From Nitrosospira sp. Nsp11 (GTDB lineage Bacteria > Pseudomonadota > Gammaproteobacteria > Burkholderiales > Nitrosomonadaceae): DNA of 64,000 nucleotides. Made by a program: the position numbers and the translations under genes. The DNA is taken from positions 186,001 through 250,000 of the forward strand of contig NZ_FRBV01000002.1 of the NCBI RefSeq assembly GCF_900142705.1, in the 5' to 3' direction. Shown piece after piece: positions 41,849-51,228 of the stretch. Below the pieces are notes generated by a model. That model searched no databases. It saw only the letters and a list, made by a program, of their open reading frames with translations, and was not told the origin of the DNA. The number at the start of each line of letters is the position of its first letter. The stretch's first letter is position 1.

Positions 41849-43417
41849 ATGAACCTCTCGTTCCTTGTTACATCGCAGCGGCCCGGCGTTCGAAACTTTG
41901 AGCCGCTTTCAAAGGAAATGCCGCCCGCAGCCATTCGGATTTCAGTTACTCATGGTCAGCGGCGCTTTCCCGCGAGGAACTTGTGCAAAATCGGAAGGAA
42001 CGCCGAAAGCACCAGATCAACAGGTACAGGAAAAGCAGCCGGAATAATTCGAAGTGCGGCAACTGTCGCATTTTTTGCCATGGCTATATTTTCAGCGGAC
42101 GTAAAGGCGGAAGCTCTCGTTGGCGCCGTTGCGCCAGAGAGTTCCTCGACTACTTTTGGACCAGCCATGGAAGCCTCTGCAACAAATGGGGCTGCTGCGT
42201 TGGCTGCGCTGATCACGGAAGCTATGGAAAGCAATCCGGAAATCCAGTCCGCTTTGCGGGAGCGCGAGGCCGCCAGCCAGAGAATAGCTCCGGCCGAAGC
42301 GCTGGATGACCCCATTCTCGAAGCAGGGGTGATCAATGCCCCGCTGGCATCATCAACTTTCAATCGTGAAGACATGACCATGAAAATGATCGGTCTGTCC
42401 CAGCGCCTGCCATTCCCCGGTAAGCGCGGTTTGCGCAAGGACGTCGCAATGCAGGACGCGCAGAGTGTCAGCCACGGTTATCAGGAAACCGTGAACCGGG
42501 TAGCACGCGATATCAAGGCAGCTTATTTCGATCTGGGACTCATCCTTGAAAAGACTCGGCTGGTCGAGAAAAATAAACTGATCCTGGAAGATATGCGCCA
42601 CATTGCCGAACAACATTACGGGGTAGGCTTGGGAAGCCAGGCCGATGCACTGAAGGCACAGACGCAGGTATCCAGAATGCTGGACGAACTGCTCAAGCTC
42701 GCGCGTGAACGGCCGACAACTGAAGCCGAACTCATTCGTGCGCTGGGACGCAACGCAATCGTTACCCCGCCTGTGCCAGGGCCGCCGCAATTGTGCGAAG
42801 AAACCTTGAACCTGGAATCGTTGCGCGAGATCGCTCTTTCGCAGCGGCCGCAATTGCTGGCGCTGCAAAGCATGGTGGCACGGAACGAAAAAGCGCTTGA
42901 TCTCGCACGCAAAAACTACTACCCCGACTTCGATGTACGTCTGGCGTACGGCCAGCGCGACAACATGCTGGACGGCAGCAGGCGCCCCGACATGGTGTCC
43001 TTGACTGTAGCGGTCAACCTGCCGGTGTGGCGCGAAAACAAGCTTGCCCCGCGTGTTGCGGAAGCACTGGCGAAGCGTGATCAGGCCCAGAGCATGTACG
43101 AAGCGCAACGCAATGAAGTGGCCGCCAGCCTGCGCCAGCAGACGGCGATGGCCGAGCAAAACTTGCAATCAGCACGGCTCTACCAGACCGCGATCCTGCC
43201 GCAGGCCAGGCTTACGGTTGAATCGGCAATATCCGCATACCAGGTCAACCGTGTGGACTTTCTCACACTGCTTGATAGCCAGATGACGGTATTTAACTAT
43301 GAGATCAGCCTGGCAACAGCCATGGCGGGCTATAACAAGGCGCTGGCGGAAATTGATTTTCTCATCGGCAAACTGCCGTCGGCGGTCCGCCTGCCCATTC
43401 CGGCGGAGCCTCTGTGA
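41849..43417 (+). CDS. cusC: Outer-membrane efflux channel of the Cus system
   Basis: A 522-residue TolC-family protein. ATG 41849 follows AAGGAAAT. Two OEP repeats form the barrel and helical tunnel; visible marks are LSQRLPFPGKRGLRKDVA, the hydrophobic/Ala-rich coiled coils and VDFLTLLDSQMTVFNYEI near the end. A likely signal sequence (AATVAFFAMAIFSADVKAEA) begins only about 65 residues after the chosen start, so either the N-terminal extension is real or the true start is later; no ATG with a ribosome site is seen nearer. The next gene overlaps by four bases. Confidence 0.85.
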   Translation: MNLSFLVTSQRPGVRNFEPLSKEMPPAAIRISVTHGQRRFPARNLCKIGRNAESTRSTGTGKAAGIIRSAATVAFFAMAIFSADVKAEALVGAVAPESSSTTFGPAMEASATNGAAALAALITEAMESNPEIQSALREREAASQRIAPAEALDDPILEAGVINAPLASSTFNREDMTMKMIGLSQRLPFPGKRGLRKDVAMQDAQSVSHGYQETVNRVARDIKAAYFDLGLILEKTRLVEKNKLILEDMRHIAEQHYGVGLGSQADALKAQTQVSRMLDELLKLARERPTTEAELIRALGRNAIVTPPVPGPPQLCEETLNLESLREIALSQRPQLLALQSMVARNEKALDLARKNYYPDFDVRLAYGQRDNMLDGSRRPDMVSLTVAVNLPVWRENKLAPRVAEALAKRDQAQSMYEAQRNEVAASLRQQTAMAEQNLQSARLYQTAILPQARLTVESAISAYQVNRVDFLTLLDSQMTVFNYEISLATAMAGYNKALAEIDFLIGKLPSAVRLPIPAEPL

Positions 43418-45021
43418 AAACCATCACCAGATTGATAGTGGTTATCGCCTTTATCGCGGCGGCCGTGGCCGCGGGATATTGGTGGGGCAGCGTTGAGTTT
43501 GAGACCTCTACGGTCGAGCCGCAAAAGTTTGAGGCGTCGACACATAAGCCGAAGATTCTCTATTACCGCAATCCGATGGGACACCCCGACACATCGCCGG
43601 TGCCGAAGAAAGACTCCATGGGCATGGACTATCTCCCGGTTTATGAGGGCGAAGAATCCCCATCTGATAATTCCGTGGTGAAGATCAGTACCGAAAAAAT
43701 ACAAAAGCTGGGCGTGAGAACCGAGATTGTCGCGCTGCGCGAACTCACTCGTACCGTAAGGGCGGTAGCAACGGTACAGGCAGACGAGCGGCGGCTATAT
43801 ACCATGGCGCCCAAGTTCGAGGGCTGGATCCAGCGACTCTACGTGAACACCACCGGCCAGGCGGTAAAAAAAGGCGAGGCGTTGATGGATGTTTACAGTC
43901 CTGAACTGATCACAGCGCAACACGAATATCTTATTGCCAGGAAAGGGATGCAGTCGGTCGAAGGGAGCGGGCCCGAGGTTCGGGCAGGCATGCTGCGGCT
44001 GTCAGAGAATGCCTTGCAGAGACTCCGCAACTGGGACATATCTGACTCTGACCTGCAAACGCTGCAGGAAGAAGGCCGGATCAAACGGTTTATCACCTTG
44101 CGCTCCCCCGCCAGCGGGGCGGTTATCGAAAAATCCGCAATTCAGGGAAACCGCTTTACGCCCGGAGAAGTACTGTACCAGATCACCGATCTCTCCAAGG
44201 TATGGATGCTGGCAGATGTGTTTGAGCAGGATCTTGGCTTAGTGCAGCGGGGCCAGGGCGTCACCATCACGTTGGATGCGTATCCGGAGAAAGTATTCAA
44301 CGGCAAGGTCACGTTCATCTATCCGACGGTGACGCCCGAAACCCGTACCGCAAAAATACGCATCGAACTTCCCAACGCTCAGGGATTGCTCAAGCCTGCC
44401 ATGTACGGCAGGGTGGAGTTCGCCTCATCCCGCAGTAAAAACAAGGTGCTTGCCGTGCCTGATTCGGCTGTGCTCGACACCGGCATACGGCGGCTGGTGC
44501 TGGTTGATTTGGGCGAAGGCCGGTTCGAGCCACGCCCCCTAAAACTGGGCATACGCGCCGATGGCTATGCTGAAGTGCTGGGGGGGTTGAAAGCCGGAGA
44601 AACGGTTGTGGTCAGCGCGAACTTTCTGATCGATGCAGAGAGTAACCTCAAGGCGGCGCTAGGCGGCTTCGGCCACCATCCAGGTTCTACATCTGGCGAG
44701 AACGGACAGACCACGTCCGGCGCATCCATGACGACACTGGGGGCCGCACCAGGGCCGGCAAGTCATCATGGCATAGGCAATATTACAGAAATGGATTGGA
44801 CCCATGCGACGGTAACGATTGCACATGATGCAATTGCGAGCCTCAACTGGCTGGCGATGACCATGGATTTCCGTGTCAGGGACCCGGCACTGCTGCGGCC
44901 ACTGAAGCCCGGCCAGAAAGTGAGTTTCGAGATAGCCGAGGAGTCGGCGGGCGAATATGTCATCGTTCGCATCCAACCGCCGAATGAAAGCCCGACTGCC
45001 AGCGATCAGCGGGGGCACTGA
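43414..45021 (+). CDS. cusB: Cus periplasmic adaptor with fused heavy-metal-binding and CusF domains
   Basis: A 535-residue adaptor, GTG start overlapping the channel stop. Order: N-terminal anchor (RLIVVIAFIAAAVAAGYWWG), heavy-metal-binding domain (YYRNPMGHPDTSPVPKKDSM, about residues 50-75), lipoyl and helical hairpin parts (KFEGWIQRLYVN, GQAVKKGEALMDVYSPELIT), beta-barrel, membrane-proximal domain, then a flexible linker and a C-terminal CusF-like metallochaperone domain (about 455-530: HDAIASLNWLAMTMDFRV, with the His, Trp and M-x-M ligands of CusF). In E. coli CusF is a separate protein, so this is a fusion. Substrates are Cu(I)/Ag(I). Confidence 0.9.
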   Translation: MKTITRLIVVIAFIAAAVAAGYWWGSVEFETSTVEPQKFEASTHKPKILYYRNPMGHPDTSPVPKKDSMGMDYLPVYEGEESPSDNSVVKISTEKIQKLGVRTEIVALRELTRTVRAVATVQADERRLYTMAPKFEGWIQRLYVNTTGQAVKKGEALMDVYSPELITAQHEYLIARKGMQSVEGSGPEVRAGMLRLSENALQRLRNWDISDSDLQTLQEEGRIKRFITLRSPASGAVIEKSAIQGNRFTPGEVLYQITDLSKVWMLADVFEQDLGLVQRGQGVTITLDAYPEKVFNGKVTFIYPTVTPETRTAKIRIELPNAQGLLKPAMYGRVEFASSRSKNKVLAVPDSAVLDTGIRRLVLVDLGEGRFEPRPLKLGIRADGYAEVLGGLKAGETVVVSANFLIDAESNLKAALGGFGHHPGSTSGENGQTTSGASMTTLGAAPGPASHHGIGNITEMDWTHATVTIAHDAIASLNWLAMTMDFRVRDPALLRPLKPGQKVSFEIAEESAGEYVIVRIQPPNESPTASDQRGH

Positions 45022-45022
45022 C

Positions 45023-48000
45023 ATGCTGGGCCGAATTATCGAATGGTCCGCGCGTAACGTGTTCCTGGTGTTGCTGGGAACCGCGTTCGTGATCGGCCTG
45101 GGCATCCATGCCGTTATCCGCATGCCTCTGGACGCGATACCGGATCTCTCGGACGTTCAGGTCATCATCTATACGGAATACCCAGGGCAGGCACCGCAGG
45201 TGGTCGAAGACCAGATTACCTATCCCTTGAGCACGGCGATGCTGGCGGTGCCCAAATCCAAAGTGGTGCGGGGCCTGTCAGTGTTCGGCGCATCCTTTAT
45301 CTATGTCATTTTCGAGGATCACACCGACATCTACTGGGCGCGCACACGAGTACTCGAATACCTTAATTTCGCGTCGGGACGCATGCCGCGCGGTGTCACC
45401 CCGACCTTGGGGCCGGACGCCACCGGCGTAGGCTGGGTATACCAATATGTTGTGGTTGCTGCCCAGCATACGCTTGCGGAATTGCGCACCATACAGGATT
45501 GGTTCGTGCGTTATCAACTCACCAAAGCCCAGGGCGTGGCCGAGGTGGCGAGCGTGGGCGGGTTCGTCAAAACCTATCAGGTGACCGTGGAGCCGCGCAA
45601 GCTGCAGGCCTATGGGATTCCTCTCAACCAGATCGCAGCAGTGATACGCGCCAGCAACCGTGACGTAGGCGGGCGGGTGATCGAGATGGCTGAGACCGAA
45701 TATGTGGTGCGTGGCCGAGGGTACCTGCGCGGTATTTCCGACATCGAAAATCTCGTGGTCAAGGCTACGGAAGGCACACCGGTGCTGATCCGCGACGTGG
45801 CACGAGTCGAGTTGGCACCGGACGAACGGCGCGGAATCGCGGAGCTGAACGGTGAAGGTGAAGTAGTCGCCGGCATTGTCGTGGCGCGTTACGGCCAAAA
45901 TGCGCTTGACGTCATTGACAACCTTAAAACGAAGATTAAGGAAATCTCCAGTGGTTTGCCGGAAGGTGTGTCGCTACACGCTGTTTATGACCGTTCAGAC
46001 CTGATCCACCGCGCCATCGACAATCTGAAACGGGTCCTGATCGAGGAAAGTATCATTGTGGGAGTGGTCTGCATTGTATTTCTCATGCACGCGAGAAGCG
46101 CGCTCGTGGCCATCATAATGCTGCCCATCGGCGTGCTCATCGCGCTCACCGCCATGCACATGCTGGGGCTTAATTCCAACATCATGAGCCTGGGCGGTAT
46201 CGCCATTGCCATTGGCGCCATGGTGGATGCGGCAATCGTCATGATCGAGAATGCCCATAAGCATCTTGAGCGCGCGCCGCCCGATTCGCCACGTCTTCAG
46301 ATAGTGATTGATGCCTGTCGGGAAGTTGGGCCCGCATTGTTCTTCAGCCTGCTCATCATCACCGTTTCCTTCCTGCCGGTATTCACGCTGGAAGCGCAGG
46401 AAGGGCGGATGTTCGCGCCGCTCGCCTACACCAAAACCTTTGCGATGGCGGGCGCCGCACTACTGTCTATCACGCTGGTGCCGGTGCTGATGTTTCTGTT
46501 CATCCGCGGCAAGATCATGCCCGAACAGAAAAATCCGCTTAACCGCTTTCTGATATGGATTTACCGCCCCGTCATCGCCTGGGTCATGCGCTGGAAGAAA
46601 CTCACCATTACCTTAGCCGTGATTGCGCTTGCGCTCTCGGTATTTCCGGCGATGAAACTGGGCAGTGAATTCATGCCCACGCTGAACGAGGGAAGCTTGT
46701 TGTTTATGCCCATCACCTTGCCGGCATTGTCGGTCACCAAATCCGCCGAGCTATTGCAAACCCAGGACAAGATCATCAAGACGTTCCCCGAGGTCGGGTC
46801 GGTGTTCGGCAAGGCGGGGCGCGCCAATACCGCCACCGACCCGGCTCCGCTCGAAATGGCGGAGACGGTCATCAACCTGAAACCGGAAAGTGAATGGCGT
46901 GCCGGCGTGACTATAGATACCCTGATAGCAGAACTGGACCAGGCATTGCAAATACCTGGGGTCAGCAATGCCTGGACCATGCCGATCAAGAACAGGATCG
47001 ACATGCTTGCCACCGGCATCCGCACGCCGATCGGCGTCAAGGTATTCGGCAAGGACTTAGGCGAAATGGAGGAACTCGCCAAGCAGATCGAGACCGTTAT
47101 CAAAACGGTGCCCGGAACGACCAGTGCCTACGCGGAACGTACGATCGGCGGGTACTACCTCGATATCGAACCCGACCGTATCGAGGCCGCCAGATATGGG
47201 TTAGCGGTCGGCGACCTGCTGGAAGTGATTTCGGTAGCGCTCGGCGGCGAGATGCTGACGACCACGGTCGAGGGCCGCGAGCGTTTCGGTGTTACCGTAC
47301 GCTATCCGCGCGAATTGCGGCAAGATCCCTTGGCCATCGCCACTCAGGTCCTGGTGCCCCTCCCGAACGGTGGCATGATCCCATTGGGGCAGGTGGCAAG
47401 CGTCAAGACAATCAAGGGGCCACCCAGCATTCGTACCGAAAACGCGCTGCTGTCGGCGTACATCTTTGTCGATATTCGCAACCGCGATATCGGCAGTTAC
47501 GTCGCCGAGGCACAAAAGGCGGTGCGTGAACAGGTGAAATTCCCGCCCGGCTACTACGCAACCTGGAGCGGACAGTACGAATACATGGAACGCGCCAAGC
47601 AGAAGCTGAAAGTGGTCGTGCCGCTTACTCTGGCGATTATTTTGCTGCTTCTCTACCTTAATTTCCGGCGGTTCACCGAAACCCTCATCGTCATGCTGTC
47701 GGTTCCCTTTTCATTGGTGGGCGGTATATGGTTGATATGGCTGCTTGGCTACAATCTCAGCGTTGCGGTAGCAGTGGGTTTCATTGCGCTCGCCGGCGTT
47801 GCCGCAGAGACGGGGGTCGTGATGCTGATCTATCTCGACCATGCCTGGGATGCAATAAAGGCGAAACGCGCATTCACGGGCGACAAGCCGACGGTCACCG
47901 ATCTCTATGCAGCAGTAATGGAAGGTGCGGTGGAGCGGGTGCGGCCAAAGATCATGACTGTGGTGGCTATCATGGCAGGTCTGTTGCCGATCATGTGGGG

Positions 48001-48136
48001 CACCGGTACCGGTTCAGAAGTGATGCGGCGCATTGCCGCGCCCATGATCGGTGGCATGGTTTCGTCTACGCTGCTTACCTTGATCGTAATTCCCGCCATT
48101 TATGCAATTGTCAAGGAATGGAGCTTGCGCAAATAA
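45023..48136 (+). CDS. cusA: Cu/Ag RND efflux pump CusA
   Basis: A 1037-residue inner-membrane RND transporter. ATG 45023 (MLGRIIEWSARN) lies one base after the adaptor stop and matches the family N-terminus. Marks of the CusA class: IPDLSDVQVIIYTEYPGQAP, fourth-helix motif IAIGAMVDAAIVMIENAHK, methionine-rich helices in the pump core and a final IYAIVKEW. It forms a tripartite pump with the adaptor and channel to expel Cu(I)/Ag(I) from the periplasm. Confidence 0.95.
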   Translation: MLGRIIEWSARNVFLVLLGTAFVIGLGIHAVIRMPLDAIPDLSDVQVIIYTEYPGQAPQVVEDQITYPLSTAMLAVPKSKVVRGLSVFGASFIYVIFEDHTDIYWARTRVLEYLNFASGRMPRGVTPTLGPDATGVGWVYQYVVVAAQHTLAELRTIQDWFVRYQLTKAQGVAEVASVGGFVKTYQVTVEPRKLQAYGIPLNQIAAVIRASNRDVGGRVIEMAETEYVVRGRGYLRGISDIENLVVKATEGTPVLIRDVARVELAPDERRGIAELNGEGEVVAGIVVARYGQNALDVIDNLKTKIKEISSGLPEGVSLHAVYDRSDLIHRAIDNLKRVLIEESIIVGVVCIVFLMHARSALVAIIMLPIGVLIALTAMHMLGLNSNIMSLGGIAIAIGAMVDAAIVMIENAHKHLERAPPDSPRLQIVIDACREVGPALFFSLLIITVSFLPVFTLEAQEGRMFAPLAYTKTFAMAGAALLSITLVPVLMFLFIRGKIMPEQKNPLNRFLIWIYRPVIAWVMRWKKLTITLAVIALALSVFPAMKLGSEFMPTLNEGSLLFMPITLPALSVTKSAELLQTQDKIIKTFPEVGSVFGKAGRANTATDPAPLEMAETVINLKPESEWRAGVTIDTLIAELDQALQIPGVSNAWTMPIKNRIDMLATGIRTPIGVKVFGKDLGEMEELAKQIETVIKTVPGTTSAYAERTIGGYYLDIEPDRIEAARYGLAVGDLLEVISVALGGEMLTTTVEGRERFGVTVRYPRELRQDPLAIATQVLVPLPNGGMIPLGQVASVKTIKGPPSIRTENALLSAYIFVDIRNRDIGSYVAEAQKAVREQVKFPPGYYATWSGQYEYMERAKQKLKVVVPLTLAIILLLLYLNFRRFTETLIVMLSVPFSLVGGIWLIWLLGYNLSVAVAVGFIALAGVAAETGVVMLIYLDHAWDAIKAKRAFTGDKPTVTDLYAAVMEGAVERVRPKIMTVVAIMAGLLPIMWGTGTGSEVMRRIAAPMIGGMVSSTLLTLIVIPAIYAIVKEWSLRK

Positions 48137-48141
48137 ATGAA

Positions 48142-48480
48142 TATGACATTTAACTTACGCTGCTTTCACAAGGGATAATTGAACCCATTTTACCGGGCGT
48201 TTCACATGGAAAATGTTCTTTAACTTTAATATGTAATCAAATGAAAATAATGATATATATACACACTACTGTAAATAGTGTGGATGAAGAGAAGCGTAAT
48301 CCATCAAAAAAATAGCTCAGCAGGCAAGCACTGCAAGGGTCTCGCGGAACGGAACGACGGTATGAAACTGAGGGATAATCCGACGGCAATCAACCCCAAT
48401 GGACATGAGGTAACAGGAACGAGCCGAAGCGAAGATCAACAATGAATTTCCTGCCGGTTATGACATTTTACCCACGCTGC
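48142..48480. repeat. Imperfect 22-base direct repeat around a 295-base AT-rich segment
   Basis: Copies at 48142-48163 and 48459-48480 match at 19 of 22 bases; both begin TATGACATTT and end ACGCTGC. The segment between is AT-rich in its first half, with a small hairpin (48263-48281: ACACTA/TAGTGT) and a TGATATATAT string, and GC-richer later with a 27-codon frame at 48362. No gene is recognised. The right copy ends where the glycosyltransferase coding frame ends. Could be the footprint of a small inserted element. Confidence 0.55.
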
Positions 48481-49479
48481 CTAGCGCAACAGATCCTTGC
48501 AAAAGGTGGTCAATCCATGAGCGTAGCTATGATAGCGTAACGCCATGAGTTCATGCAGGGCAACGGGCAAGCGTCGCCAGCGGGGCTGGGGCAGCGCTGC
48601 GCGAGCTTGCAAAAAAGCCAGTTTTTCATCAAGGCGGTGAATCGTCTGCTTGCTAACGCGAAAACGCTCTTCGAACTCCTCAAGACGCTTGCGAATAGCC
48701 TCATAGAGCAAAACACGCGGCCCATAGATTGCGGCACAGCTTTTGCCGCGGTTTCGCCCGGCGCGTGGAATGCCCAGTTGATTATCGCCATGCTGGCGAT
48801 AGGCAATCAACTGCGCCGGTAGCGCTTCCAGGCGCGATGTTGCGCCAATCAGCAACGCGATCCATGCATCATGCCAGGTCTGCGGTATGGGCAGCACGAG
48901 ATCACGATAGCTGGAGCGAAAGGCCATGGTGGCGCCCGTCACCACGGGCTGCTTGAGCAGCACTCCGAGCGCATCATTGGCCACAAAACGCGCCTGTTTT
49001 TCGGGACCGAATTTATAGATTTGCCATAGCCGTCGCCCGAGCGGATGCAAATTCTCGTCGACAACATCGGCGTCGGTGAATACAGCGCCTACGTCCGGGT
49101 TATTTATGAAACGCTCTTCGACGAGGCTGATTTTATTTGGATACCAAACATCATCCTGGTCACATAGAAAGATAATGTCGCCCTTACACGCTCTGATGGC
49201 GATCTCGAAATTACGGGTGGAACCCGCGCGCGCGCTATTTTGAAGGATTCTTACGGGAAATGGTGCTCGCCGGGCGAAATCCAGCGCGATTCCTGTTGTT
49301 GCGTCGCGGGAGGCATCATCCGAGATAATCAATTCATCGGGTAGCCGGGTTTGGCGCGCGATGCTGTCGAGCTGCTCCCCAATATAGCGCTCGCCATTAT
49401 AGCTTGCCAGCGCAACAGATAATGAGAGTTGTGTCTTCACGTTGCTGCCATCGAAGGTGCGACATGACGGATGTGTCAT
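48481..49479 (-). CDS. Family 2 glycosyltransferase
   Basis: A 332-residue cytoplasmic glycosyltransferase of the GT-A fold: LSVALASYNGERYIGEQLDS, then DELIISDDASRD, DIIFLCDQDDVWYPNKISLV (metal/nucleotide-sugar Asp residues) and WHDAWIALL. It likely adds a sugar during O-antigen or exopolysaccharide assembly; the O-antigen-ligase-type gene lies next to it in the same direction, 37 bases upstream. The start may be as late as MTHPSC or inside; ATG 49479 is taken. Confidence 0.88.
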   Translation of the reverse strand: MTHPSCRTFDGSNVKTQLSLSVALASYNGERYIGEQLDSIARQTRLPDELIISDDASRDATTGIALDFARRAPFPVRILQNSARAGSTRNFEIAIRACKGDIIFLCDQDDVWYPNKISLVEERFINNPDVGAVFTDADVVDENLHPLGRRLWQIYKFGPEKQARFVANDALGVLLKQPVVTGATMAFRSSYRDLVLPIPQTWHDAWIALLIGATSRLEALPAQLIAYRQHGDNQLGIPRAGRNRGKSCAAIYGPRVLLYEAIRKRLEEFEERFRVSKQTIHRLDEKLAFLQARAALPQPRWRRLPVALHELMALRYHSYAHGLTTFCKDLLR

Positions 49480-49516
49480 TTTGAAGGCAATTATCCCAGA
49501 AAACCCTGCCGCTCGC

Positions 49517-50776
49517 TTACCGATGTTCTTTGGCTTGAGTAAAGCGGCTTTGTACGCCCGCTGTGTGCCCCTTATGCCAACCGATACCTATCGCGGTAAT
49601 GATGAGAAGCAGGTAAAAGGTTTGCCTAAAGAAAACGAGGTTGTCTGTCAGGCCCGATAAAAAGACAAAAAACACCAGGGCGGTACCCAGGATCCTCAAC
49701 TGATGTGCCTTAAATGTTTGAAACCAACTCCACAGGAAATACGCATAAGCCATTAGACCTAATGCACCGATATGCATGCCGATCTCAATCCAGTCATTAT
49801 GAAAATGATAGGTGGTTGGAATGAATTTTGGCAATTCCTTGTAGAGGCCGCCCTTATATGTCCCGATAGTTTGGTCGAAATAGCTCGCAGCCATCCCCGT
49901 GCCATGGCCGAAAAAAGGTCTTTCGGCGATACCGTGCAGGCCAACATCCCACATTGCGATGCGATATCCCAGGCTGGTGTCATATCGTCCCTGCGTGGAC
50001 AATTCGATGTCATGCCGGGCTTGAACCAGCCTTTCCTGAAAGCTGGTACTGCTGGATGCAAAAACACCAAGGATAATCGTTAACGAAGCCATCAGTGCGA
50101 AAAGCGTCCGGATTTCTTTTTTATGAAGCAGCAGAAGCAAAAATGCGGATGAGATGAGCGTGGCTGCAAGAATTCCCCGCGCATTCTGATTGAACTGAAG
50201 AAAGAGTAAAAAAACTGTAAAACACCACAAGATTGTTTTTGCTTTTTTGTTTTTGTTTATACCGGCAAAGTAGAGCGTCAGTATGGCCCCTATCCCCAAC
50301 ATCGAAGAAAAATGCAAGTAAGGCATGCCAAGAGGCGGAATGCCTTGAACTCCCAGAACCGCCCATTGGTAAACCCCAATGGCCAGCGCCACCAGGTAAC
50401 CGATGAGCAAGCCGCTGATCGCCCACCGTAACCGCGCCTTATTCAGAAGGCCCAAATAAGGAATAAAAACGAGGAAAGCGAAGTACCGTCGCCAGACTTT
50501 GAAACCAAGTCCGGGAAAATCGCTCCAAAGAATGCCAAGAGCGAGGACAAGACACAAAACAAGCAGGGCGCCGATCAACGGTTCGTAAACTATCTCTTTA
50601 AAACGGCGCAGGCCTCCATCCAGTACCCAAGCAACGGGCAAGAGATAGTAGGCATAAAAACTCAGCCCCTTGTACCACAGGGCGACACCGAAAAAGAGGA
50701 GGGCGAACTTCGCCAGCATATCGCGCGAGGTGAGGGCGCTTTGCATGAGGCGGGGCGGACTGGTAGATGTCGGCAC
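49517..50776 (-). CDS. O-antigen ligase / polymerase family membrane protein
   Basis: A 419-residue protein with about 11 predicted spans and one large periplasmic loop of the Wzy_C type: HGTGMAASYFDQTIG and the conserved YHFHNDWIEIGMHIGALGL. The family joins O-antigen to lipid A core (WaaL) or polymerises surface glycans; which one cannot be told here. It precedes the glycosyltransferase gene, so both likely serve the same surface glycan. Confidence 0.85.
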   Translation of the reverse strand: MPTSTSPPRLMQSALTSRDMLAKFALLFFGVALWYKGLSFYAYYLLPVAWVLDGGLRRFKEIVYEPLIGALLVLCLVLALGILWSDFPGLGFKVWRRYFAFLVFIPYLGLLNKARLRWAISGLLIGYLVALAIGVYQWAVLGVQGIPPLGMPYLHFSSMLGIGAILTLYFAGINKNKKAKTILWCFTVFLLFLQFNQNARGILAATLISSAFLLLLLHKKEIRTLFALMASLTIILGVFASSSTSFQERLVQARHDIELSTQGRYDTSLGYRIAMWDVGLHGIAERPFFGHGTGMAASYFDQTIGTYKGGLYKELPKFIPTTYHFHNDWIEIGMHIGALGLMAYAYFLWSWFQTFKAHQLRILGTALVFFVFLSGLTDNLVFFRQTFYLLLIITAIGIGWHKGHTAGVQSRFTQAKEHR

Positions 50777-50889
50777 GCGTTGGAATATGTCCGTTATAGA
50801 CCGGCTATTTTAACCGTATGAGCTGATGAATAGCCTTAACCATTAAGTCTTCTGTCATGCGTGGGAAAGTGTCGCGCCTCCCACCATGC

Positions 50890-51228
50890 CTATTTGGATG
50901 TCTCGGGGAGCCGTTCGTCCTTGTTCCTCCCGGTATTTATCTTTCCACTTTTGCTCACGTCGATGACGTAAACTTTCCCCGCACCATGCTGATGCGTATT
51001 TGCTGTCAGCATCAGGGTATCAAAGATGATTTCCACCAGTTCATCAGGCGCAAATACTTCAATGCGCTTTTTTGGTATGAACGGTGTGAAATCCCCGTCT
51101 ATGACTGTATCCCCATCGAATCCTTCGCAATCGGATACGCTCATACCCGGGAACCCTGGTATTTCAAGCAGCGCCTGGGTGACCTTGGATAACATGAATG
51201 GTTGAATGTAAGCGCGAATTTCTTTCAT
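50890..51228 (-). CDS. PII-like protein of the metal-efflux operon
   Basis: A 112-residue protein with the PII fold: start MKEIRAYIQPFMLSKVTQAL, T-loop region altered (FDGDTVIDGDFTPFIPKKR, without the Tyr51 that GlnB uses for uridylylation), then RIEVFAPDELVEIIFDTLM and a final GKVYVIDVSKSGKINTG. Such PII-like proteins are found at the end of CzcCBA-type operons and are thought to respond to small molecules or metals rather than nitrogen. Its start overlaps the stop of the RND pump gene by four bases, the last gene of this operon. Confidence 0.85.
   Translation of the reverse strand: MKEIRAYIQPFMLSKVTQALLEIPGFPGMSVSDCEGFDGDTVIDGDFTPFIPKKRIEVFAPDELVEIIFDTLMLTANTHQHGAGKVYVIDVSKSGKINTGRNKDERLPETSK

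Noticed and set aside
48308-48345. TAGCTCAGCAGGC resembling a tRNA D-arm
   Set aside because: No matching acceptor stem, anticodon arm or TTC arm around it.
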